This document shows, piece by piece, positions 1 to 11,270 of a DNA stretch of 64,000 nucleotides (position 1 is the first letter of the stretch; each line of letters begins with the position of its first letter). This stretch comes from Orychophragmus violaceus (taxonomy: Eukaryota; Streptophyta; Magnoliopsida; Brassicales; Brassicaceae), in NCBI GenBank assembly GCA_030180135.1, contig CM058237.1:40383126-40447125 (forward strand). Reading direction: 5' to 3'. A program made the position numbers and the translations under genes. The notes beneath the pieces were generated by a model, which worked only from the letters and a program-made list of their open reading frames with translations, was not told where the DNA came from and made no database searches.

Positions 1-1270
1 GGCATAATCTTTCCTATTTCAGATAGCACATGGGTATCACCTGTTCATGTAGTTCCTAAGAAGGGAGGAATAACTGTTGTTAAAAATGAGAAAAACGAAC
101 TAATCCCTACAAGAACTATAACTGGACATAGAATGTGCATTGACTATAGGAAGTTGAACTCAGCCACCAGAAATGACCATTTTCCTCTCCCATTCATTGA
201 TCAAATGCTTGAAAGACTTGCAAACCATCCATTCTATTGCTTCCTTGATGGGTACAGTGGGTTTTTCCAAATACCCATTCACCCTAATGACCAGGAAAAG
301 ACGACATTTACATATCCCTATGGCACCTTTGCATATCGAAGGATGCCATTCGGTTTATGTAATGCTCCAGCAACCTTCCAAAGGTGCATGATGTCGATCT
401 TTTCCGACCTGATTGAAGAAATGGTAGAAGTTTTTCTGGATGATTTCTCTGTATATGGTTCTTCGTTTGCTGCTTGTTTGTCTAACTTGTGCAGGGTACT
501 TCAACGTTGCGAGGAGACAAACTTAGTGCTGAATTGGGAGAAGTGTCACTTTATGGTGAAGGAAGGAATAGTTCTTGGGCACAAAATCTCAGAGAAAGGA
601 ATTGAAGTGGACAAGGCCAAGATAGATGTAATGATGGGGTTACAACCACCAAACTCAGTCAAGGGAATCTGAAGCTTCTTGGGTCACGCTGGTTTCTACC
701 GACGGTTTATCAAGGATTTTTCAAAGATCGCAAGGCCTTTAACAAGGCTGCTGTGCAAGGAAACATAGTTCATTTTCGATGAAGAGTGCCTAGAAGCTTT
801 CAACAAGATCAAGAATGCACTTGTGAGTGCACCGATAGTGCAGGCTCCAGACTGGGACCTCCCCTTTGAGATCATGTGCGACGCAAGCGACTATGCAGTT
901 GGAGCAGTCATGGGCCAAAGGAAGGACAAGAAGCTCCATGTGATCTACTATGCAAGCAGAACTTTGGATGACGCTCAAGTTAGATATGCAACAACGGAGA
1001 AGGAGCATTGGCAGTAGTATTTGCATTCGACAAATTCAGATCATAACTGGTGGGATCCAAAGTGGTTGTATACACAGACCATGCAGCTTTGAGGCACTTG
1101 CTAGCCAAGAAGTATGCTAAACCGCGACTGTTGAGATGGATACTTCTACTGCAGGAATTTGATCTTGAGATACATGACAAGAAGGGTATTGAGAATGGAG
1201 TAGCTGATCACTTGTCAAGGCTGAGGATTGATGAGCAAATACCGATAGATGACTCTCTACCGGAAGAACA
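1..1270 (+). pseudogene. Athila-type Gypsy RT-RNase H fragment
   Basis: Partial pol of an Athila-lineage Ty3/Gypsy element, covering most of reverse transcriptase and the RNase H region. The stretch is nearly identical to 7303-8572 of the complete Athila element in this window. Seen in the RT: the MCIDYRKLN motif, the MPFGLCNAP motif, and the catalytic FLDDF at about 440. Breaks: TGA at 670-672, TAG at 766-768, and a one-base loss near 1007 that changes frame. The TAG at 766 is shared with the other copy. The left end is cut by the window edge. The right end stops abruptly at 1270 inside Athila pol, where chromovirus sequence begins, so this is a truncation or recombination joint rather than an LTR end. 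Confidence 0.9.
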
Positions 1271-2586
1271 TTGATTGTGGTTAATGGCTTTGAGATGGAA
1301 GTTTTGGATGAAGACCAAGATGATCAGTGTTGTAATCACGTTGCTTCTTCATCTGAGCTTCGTACGTTATCTTTTAACGCGTTTCTGGGTGTAAACTCGC
1401 CAAAGACTACTCAATTACATGGTCGGATGGCGGGGATAGAGGTGATAGTCCTGCTTGATTCAAGAGCATCCCACAACTTCATTTCACCAGCGGTTGTGAA
1501 GAGGCTGCACTTGAAAATTTGTGCAGACATCAGCCTTGACGTGTTACTAGGAAATGGGGTGATTGTCAATGGTTTGGGTGTCTGCCATGCAGTCACTTTC
1601 CAACTCAATTCTACTAGTTTCACGTCGGACTTCATCTCTTTAGAACTGGGATCGGTTGATGTTATACTTGGTATTCAATGGCTTGAGACTCTAGGCAGGT
1701 GTGAAGTTGATTGGAAAAATCAGGAACTCACTTTTGTCTATAGGGGAGAGAGGGTGACTTTGTTTGGTGATCATAAGTTACATAGTTCACATCTCTCGTT
1801 CAAGACCGTGTTACCAATTTACAAAGCTGGTTGCAAAAGCAGGGAAGTGTTTTGTGCTAGTGTTGTAGTGCCATCAGCCGCACCAAAAATACCACAAGAA
1901 GTTTCAGAACTGTTACACCAACATGAAGCAGTATTTGCTCTTCCTCAAGGCTTACCTCCGTTTAGGGGTACTGAACACTCTATTACGCTGAAGCCAGGGA
2001 TTAATACTGTTTCTGTCCGTCCTTACCGGTACCCTCATGCTACTAAATTGATCGTGGAGAAGATGGTCACTGAGATGATGGAGTCGGGTATCATTCGTGC
2101 GAGTAACAGTCCTTTTTGCAGCCCGGTTTTGCTTGTCAAAAAGAAGGACAGCAGCTTTCGTTTTTGTGTTGATTATAGGGCTTTGAACCGAGCTACGGTG
2201 CCAAAAAAGTTTCCTATTCCAGTTATAGATCAACTCTTGGATGAGTTACATGGAGCTTGTATTTTTTCTAAACTGGATCTTCGTCCGGGGTACCATCAGA
2301 TTCGCATGGTGGAGGAAGATATTGCGAAGACTGCATTCCGGACAGTAGAGGGCCATTACGAGTTTCTCGTTATGCCTTTTGGCTTAACTAATGCGCCGAC
2401 AACGTTTCAGGCCTTGATGAACAGGGTGTTTAAGCCATTCTTGCGAGACTTTGTTTTGGTGTTTTTGATGATATTCTGGTCTATTGTACATCAGTGGCTT
2501 TACACGTGCAACATCTACATGCTCTTTTGATTGTGTTGCAAGAGAATCAGTTATTTGCTAATCAAAAGAAGTGTGTCTTTGGGATG
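1271..2586 (+). pseudogene. Chromovirus pol, first part: protease and N-terminal RT
   Basis: Aspartic protease followed by the first two thirds of reverse transcriptase. The protease site reads LLDSRASHNF, where the family has DSGA, so the active-site glycine is replaced by arginine and the enzyme is probably dead. The RT shows the SPVLLVKKKD, FCVDYRALN and MPFGLTNAP motifs. A single-base loss at about 2462, just at the catalytic DD region, shifts the frame and causes a stop at 2528-2530. Coding then resumes in another frame up to the Athila insertion at 2586. The remainder of RT continues at 16113. Confidence 0.85.
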
Positions 2587-4110
2587 TGATGTGTTGTGTT
2601 TTTGAGTGTTTTTAGGCATGATTAAGAGTGTGATTTAGCTTTAGAAAAAGCATTTAGACAACATTATTGTGTCTTAGCTGTAGGTTAGTGCATTTAGGCA
2701 TCATTAGGTTTGGTTTGCTTTGTTTCTTCTTTTTGTAGGTGGTGGATGACCTAAAGAAGCACAAAGGGACAATGGAGGAGGTAGGGACCAAAAGAGCACC
2801 CAAACAAGGTGGAAAAACAGCTAAGGGTCGAGGAAGGACCTCACAGCGAGGTGCCACAGCGGCCTACCCAGGCCGCTATGAAGGATCTGCGGAAGCGCCA
2901 TTTCTCCAGCGGCCTGCGCAGCGGCCAACCCAGGCTGCTGTGACCTCACAGCGGGGTGCCATAGCGGCCTCCCCAGGCCGCTATGAAGGATCTGCGGAAG
3001 ACCAATTTCTCCAGCGGCCTGTGCAGCGACTAACCCGGGCCGCTGTGACCTCATAGCGGGGTGCCATAGCGGCCTACCCAGGCCGCTGTGAACCCACTTT
3101 TTCACACATGCCACTTTTTCTTTTTGCTTTCGGCTTGTAGACCACCCCATGTGTTTGTGGTCGACCATTGCACGTTTTTTAGATCTATTTAAGGGCTCTT
3201 AGTGTGTATGAAGAGCCATATCACTTCTTGTAAACAATTACTTCAAACAATTTAGTTTTCTTGATCTTTTATGCAATTTGAGTTGTGTTCTTGAGTTCTT
3301 CTTTGAGTTCTTATTATTTATCTTGTTAAATCATGTCTTGTTTGGTGATTGCTATGGCTAGTGAGTAGTTTCCTTTAAGTTTCTGGGTTTGAGTTAAGGT
3401 AAGGGTGATCTAGAAATGGTTTAGGTTGTTTAAAAACTTAGGAATATTGGTTTCTTACTTGTTAGAAGTTCTTAATGCTAGGATTGAAATGGCCAATCCA
3501 CTCCTTGATCTTAAATGTTGCTAGCACCGAGAGATGTAGTTTATGCTTGAATCTCTATCAAGTGCTTTACATTCTTAACCAATGAGAATTGATGTTTAAG
3601 GTGTTTAGTGGTAGTAAGAACTTGATCTTATTGCATATCTATCTTGAAATTGCCAACGAGAGTTGATGTTAATGCTTGATAGGTGTAGGGTTATTATCAC
3701 GAGAGTGGAATAACTTGAATCGTCGTTCTTAGCCTAAGAAATCACCCATTGTTTGTTAAATGCTTCTGAACTAAGTAATGATCGCCCAAACCGAAAACTC
3801 AACCCAAGGAACTTAGCTTTTAATCAATTGTTTTTCAATCAACTTATTGCTCTGTTTATGTTCTGTTTTTGCTCTGTTTTAAACTCACCATTGTTACCAT
3901 TAGCAAGTTTAATCATGTTTGGAATTTGGTTCTATTGTTAGTCTTTAGATATAAAACCCACAAACTTATTTGGTTGCACTTAGATTAAGAGAACACTTGC
4001 ATTCTTAGTGCGTTTAATCACCCGAGTGGATTGACACCTCAAAAATGTAACGACTAGGTTGTAGACTTGCAACTGAAGTAAGTGAAGAGGAACTGATTTT
4101 TATCATAACA
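2587..4110 (+). repeat. Athila 5' LTR (1524 bp)
   Basis: Begins TGATGTG and ends CATAACA. It matches 14589-16112 over its full length. It holds a 105-bp tandem repeat at 2841-3090. The open frame at 2739-3056 lies over that repeat; since 105 bp is 35 codons, its openness follows from the repeat and is not evidence of a gene. Confidence 0.95.
2841..3090 (+). repeat. 105-bp tandem repeat with CAGCGG/CCGCTG sites in the Athila LTR
   Basis: About 2.4 copies with a period of 105 bp: the similar starts TCACAGCGAG, TCACAGCGGG and TCATAGCGGG fall at 2841, 2946 and 3051. Each copy has direct CAGCGG sites 12-13 bp apart followed by inverted CCGCTG sites. The stretch AGCGGCCTACCCAGGCCGCT is an 8-bp perfect stem with a 4-base loop. 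The same array is present in the 3' LTR at 14843-15092, and a related one lies in the internal spacer at 10170-10570. Confidence 0.9.
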
Positions 4111-4114
4111 AGTT

Positions 4115-4132
4115 TGGCGCCGTTGCCATCTT
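4115..4132 (+). other. Athila primer binding site (tRNA-Asp type)
   Basis: TGGCGCCGTTGCC begins 4 bases after the 5' LTR. It complements the 3' end of plant tRNA-Asp, the usual Athila primer. Only 13 bases match; after that the sequence departs from the longer match seen in the gag-protease elements of this window. Confidence 0.8.
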
Positions 4133-4354
4133 GGGTGTTAATTAAGCCACTAGGATTTGGTTTTTGCTTGAGACTAAGTCTTTTGGTTACAGTGATACTA
4201 ACCTTCTCTACTTTGTTCTCTTTGCATGTGAATGAACTTGAGGAGCAGGTGACAAACAAAACTTGTACCACGAGTTAAAGATATCAAAGCATTCGAAAGA
4301 GAGATTTCAAGAAAAAGAAGAGAAGAACAAAGGTTGACAGGAGAACGAATCAAT

Positions 4355-7300
4355 ATGGCCGACCAGGGACACCAACAACATGGAGGTGAAACAAACAATG
4401 AAGGACGAAGACCACAACATCAACAAAGGGTAACTAGAGCCATTGGAGCCTATGACGAACCTAGCATCAACGACTACAATTCTGGAATCATTCCACCGGC
4501 AGTGGAAAACAACAACTATGAAATTAAGGCCAGCATCATCAACATGGTGGAAAGAAAAAAATTCCATGGCCTACCTATGGAGGATCCACTAGACCACCTT
4601 CACAACTTCGACAGAGCTTGTAGAACAATCCGCTTCAACGGGATTTTTGAAGATGTAATGAAGCTCATACTGTTTCCTTTCTCACTTGGTGATAAAGCCC
4701 ATCTATGGGAGAAGAACCTTCCACCAAACTCAATCACTTCTTGGGAAGAATGCAAGAGAATCTTTCTATCCAAATTCTTCTCCAAATCAAGAACCGCAAA
4801 GTTGAGGAATGACACTTCAAGCTTCAAACAAAAAACAACAGAAAACTTTGGAGAAGCTTTGGAACGATTCAAGAGCTACACAAACCAATGCCCTCACCAC
4901 GGTTTCACCAAGGAGAGTCTTCTCAGCACCTTATATCGGGGCATACTGCCAAAGTACAGGATGATGCTAGATACTGCTAGCAACTGCAGCTTCCTGCAAA
5001 AAGATGAACGAGAAGCCATGCAGCTGGTGGAAAACTTGGCAGTCAGTGACACCAACTATGGGGAAGAATATGACCGCACATACCGGGAAGGTGGAGATCG
5101 AGATGACCAAAGAAGGGAGATCAAAGCCCTCAATGAGAAACTGGACAAGTTGCTTCAAGCAAACCAAAGAAATGTTAGCTTTTTGGGAGACTTTGATCAA
5201 CACCAAGGGTACATGGAAGATGATGTTGAGATGTGTTTTGATGGACAGGCTGAGATGAATTATATTGGAGGACAAGGCTACAACAAAGGATTCAACCAGA
5301 ACTATAGGAACCACCCCAACTTCTCATACCGGAGTAACAATGTGGAGAACCCACAAGATCAGTCTTACCCTCCATTCAAGCAACAAAGCCAAACAACACT
5401 TCAAGGAAACTTCCAAACAAAACCGGCTTTCAACAACAATGGAAACTTCCAGCAAAGGCAACCTTACAACAACCAAAGCAACTTCCTACCACGCCAACAG
5501 TACAACAACAGCCAAGGGAACTATCAAGGAAACCAACAATTTCAGGGACAAGGAAGTTCAAACAACTATAAAAAAGCAGATGATCAGACACAACTGATGA
5601 GGCAGTTTATGGAGACTACCAACAAAGCTATCATGGACATGACAGCAAAATTTGACAGCCTAGAATCAGAATTTGCAACCATCAAGTAGCAATCCAACAA
5701 AGCCGAACCTTCTTCAAACAGACCACCAGGCTTCTTACCAAGAAAACCGGAGCCAAACCCAAAGAAGTACATCAATGCCATAACACTAAGAAGTGGAAGA
5801 GAGCTACCATCAAAAAAGCTCATTGTGGACAATGAAAATCAAGGTGGGGGGGGGATGGATTTTGAACTTGAAGGAGAAAAGGAACCCATTGGGAAAGAGA
5901 GGCATGATACAGAAGAAGTCAAAGACATTAAAGGCAAAGGAAAGATGCATGAAGAAACACAAGAAAAGAAGAAAGCAGATGCAGCCTCTACATCCAAGGA
6001 GAAAGTCTTTGTACCCCCAGCCTATGAGCCCAAGCTACCTTTTTCAGGGAGATTCAAGAAGCAACTTTTGGAGAAGTATAGAGCACTCTTCGACAAACAA
6101 ATGGAGAAAATTCAGCTCACAATGCCTTTGATGGACGCATTCATGCTAGTGCCTCAATACAGCAAATTTCTCAAGGATGCAGTCAAGGAGAGAACGAAGG
6201 AGATGGAAGGCATGGTTGTCGTAACCCACAAGTGTAGTGCTATCATTCAGTGAATGAACACTCCAAAGAAGCTAGAGGATCCAGGAAGCTTCAACTTACC
6301 ATGCGCTTTGGGACCTCTCTCTTTTGATCGATGCCTTTGTGACCTTGGAGCAAGTGTGAGCTTGATGCCACTTTCCATAGCCAAGAAGCTTGGTTTCACA
6401 CACTACAAGCAGTGTAGGATATCTCTTGTGTTGGCTGATAGGTCAGTAAGACTTCCTGTAGGCATGCTTGAAGACATTCCAGTCATGGTCGGGAATTACG
6501 AGATACATACAGATTTTGTGGTTCTGGAGATGGATAAGGAACCCAAAGACCCCCTGATTTTTGGGAGACCTTTCTTGGCTACTGCTGGAGCCATCATTGA
6601 TGTGAAGAAAGGAAAGATTGACTTGCACTTGGGAAAGAACCACATCCTGAAATTTGACATCAACGAAGTCATGAAGAAACCAACAATTCAAGGGCAAGCT
6701 TTTTGGATTGAGACGTTGGATGCTCTAGCTGATGAGTACTTGGAAGAACTTGCTATGGAGGACGCCCTGGAGACAGTATTGACCACCAAGGAGAGCATGA
6801 TTAAGCTGGTAGACAAGGAAGTGCAGGAGTATGCAAAACTTCTTGACTCTCGCAAAGTGATGGAAGAGGACAACCAGTTCTTGGAACTCCCTCAAGAAGT
6901 CCACAGTGTCAAGTCCATGGAAGGAGAAGAAGCAACCAAACCAGCTAGCAATGGTGAGTCTAGCTTAGATGATGATTAGAGTGAACTGAAGGCACCCAAG
7001 GTAGAGCTTAAGCAACTCCCGGATGGGCTCAGGTACGCTTTCTTAGGACCTAACTCATCATACCCTGTCATTGTGAGTGAGAACCTTGATGAAAATGAAC
7101 TGAATTTGCTCCTAAATGAACTGAGGAAATATAGGAGAGCCATAGGGTACTCACTAAATGATATAAAAGGACGGTCACCTACACTTTGCACCCATCGAAT
7201 CCACTTAGAAGATGAAACTATGACTTCAATTGAACACCAAAGAAGGCTAAATCCGAATCTGAAAGAAGTCGTAAAAAAGGAAATTCTGAAACTCTTGAAT

Positions 7301-9951
7301 GCTGGCATAATCTTTCCTATTTCAGATAGCACATGGGTATCACCTGTTCATGTAGTTCCTAAGAAGGGAGGAATAAATGTTGTTAAAAATGAGAAAAACG
7401 AACTAATCCCTACAAGAACTATAACTGGACATAGAATGTGCATTGACTATAGGAAGTTGAACTCAGCCACCAGAAAGGACCATTTTCCTCTCCCATTCAT
7501 TGATCAAATGCTTGAAAGACTTGCAAACCATCCATTCTAGTGCTTCCTTGATGGGTACAGTGGGTTCTTCCAAATACCCATTCACCCTAATGACCAGGAA
7601 AAGACGACATTTACATATCCCTATTGCACCTTTGCATATCGAAGGATGCCATTCGGTTTATATAATGCTCCAGCAACCTTCCAAAGGTGCATGATGTCGA
7701 TCTTTTCCGACCTGATTGAAGAAATGGTAGAAGTTTTTCTGGATGATTTCTCTGTATATGGTTCTTCGTTTGCTGCTTGTTTGTCTAACTTGTGCAGGGT
7801 ACTTCAACGTTGCGAGGAGACAAAATTAGTGCTGAATTGGGAGAAGTGTCACTTTATGGTGAAGGAAGGAATAGTTCTTGGGCACAAAATCTCAGAGAAA
7901 GGAATTGAAGTGGAAGAGGCCAAGATAGATGTAATGATGGGGTTACAACCACCAAACTCAGTCAAGGGAATCAGAAGCTTCTTGGGCCACGCTGGTTTCT
8001 ACCGACGGTTTATCAAGGATTTTTCAAAGATCGCAAGGCCTTTAACAAGGCTGCTGTGCAAGGAAACATAGTTCATTTTCGATGAAGAGTGCCTAGAAGC
8101 TTTCAACAAGATAAAGAATACACTTGTGAGTGCACCGATACTGCATGCTCCAGACTGGGACCTCCCCTTTGAGATCATGTGCGACGCAAGCGACTATGCA
8201 GGTTGAGCAGTCTTGGGCCAGAGGAAGGACAAGAAGCTCCATGTGATCTACTATGCAAGCAGAACTTTGGATGACGCTCAAGTCAGATATGCAACAACGG
8301 AGAAGGAGCTCTTGGCAGTAGTATTTGCATTCGACAAATTCAGATCATACCTGGTGGGATCCAAAGTGGTTGTATACACAGACCATGCAGCTTTGAGGCA
8401 CTTGCTAGCCCAGAAGGATGCTAAACCGCGACTGTTGAGATGGATACTTCTACTGCATAAATTTGATCTTGAGATACATGACAAGAAGGGTATTGAGAAT
8501 GGAGTAGCTGATCACTTGTCAAGGCTGAGGATTGATGAGCAAATACCGATAGATGACTCTCTACCGGAAGAACAACTTCTCATGATTCAGAGCCTGAGAG
8601 AAGGATATGACATGGCTTTGAAGATGGATGAAGTGAAAAGCTTAAAAGAAGATCAGTTGCCTTGGTATGCAGATTTCGTCAATTACCTAGCATGTGGTAA
8701 TGAGCCCCCGAATCTTAGCAGCTATCAAAAGAAGAAGTTCTACCGAGATGTTACTCGATACTACTGGGATGAGCCATACTTATTTAAGAGATGCTCAGAC
8801 GGTCTCTACAGAAAATGCGTACCAGAAGAAGAGATGGAAGGAATCATGTATCACTGCCACGGTTCAGAGTATGGAGGAAACTTTGCATCCTTCAAAACTG
8901 CTACAAAGGTGCTACACTCAGGTTTTTGGTGGCCCAGCCTGTTCAAGGATGCGCACAACTATGCTTCAAAGTGTGACGCTTGTCAAAGGAAAGGCAACAT
9001 TGGGAGGAGAAACGAAATGCCGCAAAACCCATCTTAGAGGTTGAGATATTCGACGTGTGGGGGATTGACTTCATGGGACCTTTCCCATCCTCTTATGGGA
9101 ACCAATACATTATGGTTGCGGTGGACTATGTGTCCAAATGGGTGGAAGCTATTGCAAGTCACACCAACGATGCTAAGGTGGTAATTAAGCTATTCAAGTC
9201 TGTCATATTTCCACGGTTTGGCATCCCAAGAGTCGTAATCAGTGATGGAGGCACACACTTTGTCAACAAGGTGTTTGAGAGTCTACTAAAGAAGTATGGG
9301 GTGAAACACAAGGTTGCTACGCCTTATCACCCTCAGACCAGTGGACAAGTTGAAGTGTCTAACCGGCAGATAAAGGCCATCTTGGAGAAGACCGTCAGAA
9401 GCTCTAGGAAAGACTGGGCTAAAAAGCTAGATGATGCACTCTGGGCATACAGAACAGCGTTCAAGACACCTCTCGGCACTACCCCATTCAACCTCTTATA
9501 TGGAAAATCATGCCACTTACCAGTCGAAATGGAGTACAAGGCGATGTGGGCGGTGAAGTTACTGAACTTTGACCTCAAGACAGCAGCTGAGAAGAGACTT
9601 ATCCAACTCCATGAACTTGATGAAATCCGACTGGATGCCTATGAGAACTCAAGGATCTATAAAGAAAGAACCAAGGCATTTCATGACAAGAAGATTGTCA
9701 AGAAGGAATTCAGAGCAGGAGATCGAGTGCTATTGTACAACTCCCGGTTGAGACTATTTCCCGGGAAACTCAAATCAAGATAGTCAGGTCCATTCTCAGT
9801 CAAAGAAGTAAGACCTTATGGAGCCGTTGTTCTTCTCAACAAGGACGGAAGTGAGTTCACAGTGAACGGACAAAGGCTCAAGGTCTACTCAGCCTCAAAC
9901 CCCGTGGAAAAAGAGGTAACGATTCTTCTCGCGGAACCAACCACAACATAA
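4355..9951 (+). pseudogene. Athila gag-pro-pol polyprotein, multiply broken
   Basis: Order of domains: Gag (about 4500-4990, with the capsid-like WEECKRIFLSKFF region), a Q/N-rich linker (5260-5600), protease (CDLGASVSLMP near 6340), RT (7250-8070, FLDDF catalytic site), RNase H (8080-8540), H2C2 zinc region (8840-8990), and integrase core (9040-9600). I chose ATG 4355 as the first methionine in frame. Breaks: TAG 5687, TGA 6251, TAG 6977, TAG 7538, TAG 8069, TGA 8204, a one-base frameshift near 9028, and TAG 9781 in the integrase C-terminus; the natural end is TAA 9949-9951. All stops up to the frameshift lie in one frame, which shows a single ancestral gag-pol frame. No functional product is expected. 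Confidence 0.9.
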
Positions 9952-11270
9952 GAAGTAAGAAAAGTCAAGCTCGAGACTTAAAACCAGCGCGCTTGGGAGG
10001 CATTCCCATGTTATCCTTTGTATATACTGTGTGAATTTTCTTTGGTTTGATTTGATTGGTGTGTTCTTGTATGACTTTTATGTGTGTTTTAGTTTTGTGT
10101 GTAAATTTTCAGGCATGTGGAAATGAGCGGAAGCAAGGAAGACCTTAAAGAAAAGCCGGATCAAGGAAAGGAACTCACAGCGGCCACCCACAGCGGGGTA
10201 CCCAGACCGCTGTGAGGTAATTGCGGAACAACGTTTTCTACAGCGGCATCGACAGCGAGGACGGCCAGCCGCTACGGACAAAAAACACTCACAGCGGCTA
10301 GGCGCAGCGGGGTACCCAGGCCGCTATGAGAAAATTTTGCGAAAGACATATTTTCGCAGCGGCAGGCGCAGCGGGGTCATCCAGCCGCTACAGGTAAGAA
10401 AAAGCCACAGCGGCCAGGCGCAACGAGGTACGCAGGCTGCTGTGGAGAAGATTTGCGAACCGGGATTTTCCGCAGCGGCCCATGCAGCGAGGGAGTCGGG
10501 CCGCTACAGGTAAAAAACCCTCACAGCGGCATCTGGCAGCGAGGTACCCGTGCCGATGTGAGGTTATTTTTCGCCCATAACCATCGCGACCCAGCCTCTC
10601 TCTCTCTTCTTCGCAAAACTCCATTTTCGTTTCAGAGCTTCAAAAACTCGATTTCTCTCTCGATTCTAGACCAATTTCAGCGATTTCTTGTGCTTTAACT
10701 CACGATTTCTCATAAGCTTCTTGTCTATTATCATAAACTGTCATCAAATCGATCCAAGGTATGAGATTTCGAAACCATTGTTCTTCATGGCAAAATTTTG
10801 ATTTCATTTTTTATGGTGTTTGATGCTCTGAACATGATCACTGAATGATTCTAGACACACCCATGTTGTCAATTCGAAAAACTATCGGTTAAATTTCATT
10901 GAATTCGAATGTTCAGATTCTAGGGTTCTTGGTGAAAAAGTTGAAATTTGGGGAAAATGTGATTTGATTGTTCCTAAGGCTTTGTTAGGATGTCTTGATC
11001 ATAGTTTGCAAAAGGAACCATGCCAAATTCATAAAGCATTGAAATTTATGTGGAAAAAGAGAGAACCTAATGAAGAACATGATGAAAAACTTAAAATGTT
11101 GCTGGAATTTGAGTTGAAAATGATTTCTAGATGATGTTTGGACTTCGTAATTGCCTATATGTGGAATGTTTGAGGAATTATTGATTGAAAATTAAAATGC
11201 TCAGACTTTAGGCATTACTTTTGTGTTGTTGTTTATATGGATTGATCACTTTGAATTTGCATCTATACAG
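9952..11270 (+). other. Athila internal spacer between pol and the ORF-1-like region
   Basis: No coding region is supported here. It contains a repeat array at 10170-10570, pyrimidine-rich stretches around 10600-10690 that look leader-like, and otherwise AT-rich sequence. A promoter or splice acceptor for the downstream ORF would be expected in such a spacer in Athila elements, but none could be pinned down by eye. Confidence 0.6.
10170..10570 (+). repeat. Degenerate CAGCGG/CCGCTG repeat array in the Athila interior
   Basis: About four diverged units of roughly 110-117 bp. Each has CAGCGG, a second CAGCG(A/G)G 12-13 bp downstream, then an inverted CCGCT about 16 bp after that. Linkers between units share a TGCG-A...TTTTC pattern with the linkers of the LTR repeat (2841-3090). 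The two arrays are therefore probably homologous, though placed in different parts of the same element. Confidence 0.8.

Noticed and set aside
2739..3056. Open frame of 105 codons in the Athila LTR (and its twin at 14741-15058)
   Set aside because: It covers the 105-bp tandem repeat, whose period is a multiple of three, so both strands stay open for trivial reasons. Composition is repeat-like and no domain is seen.
3753..3941. 62-codon hydrophobic open frame in both Athila LTRs
   Set aside because: Its presence in both LTRs follows from LTR identity; no family or start context supports it.
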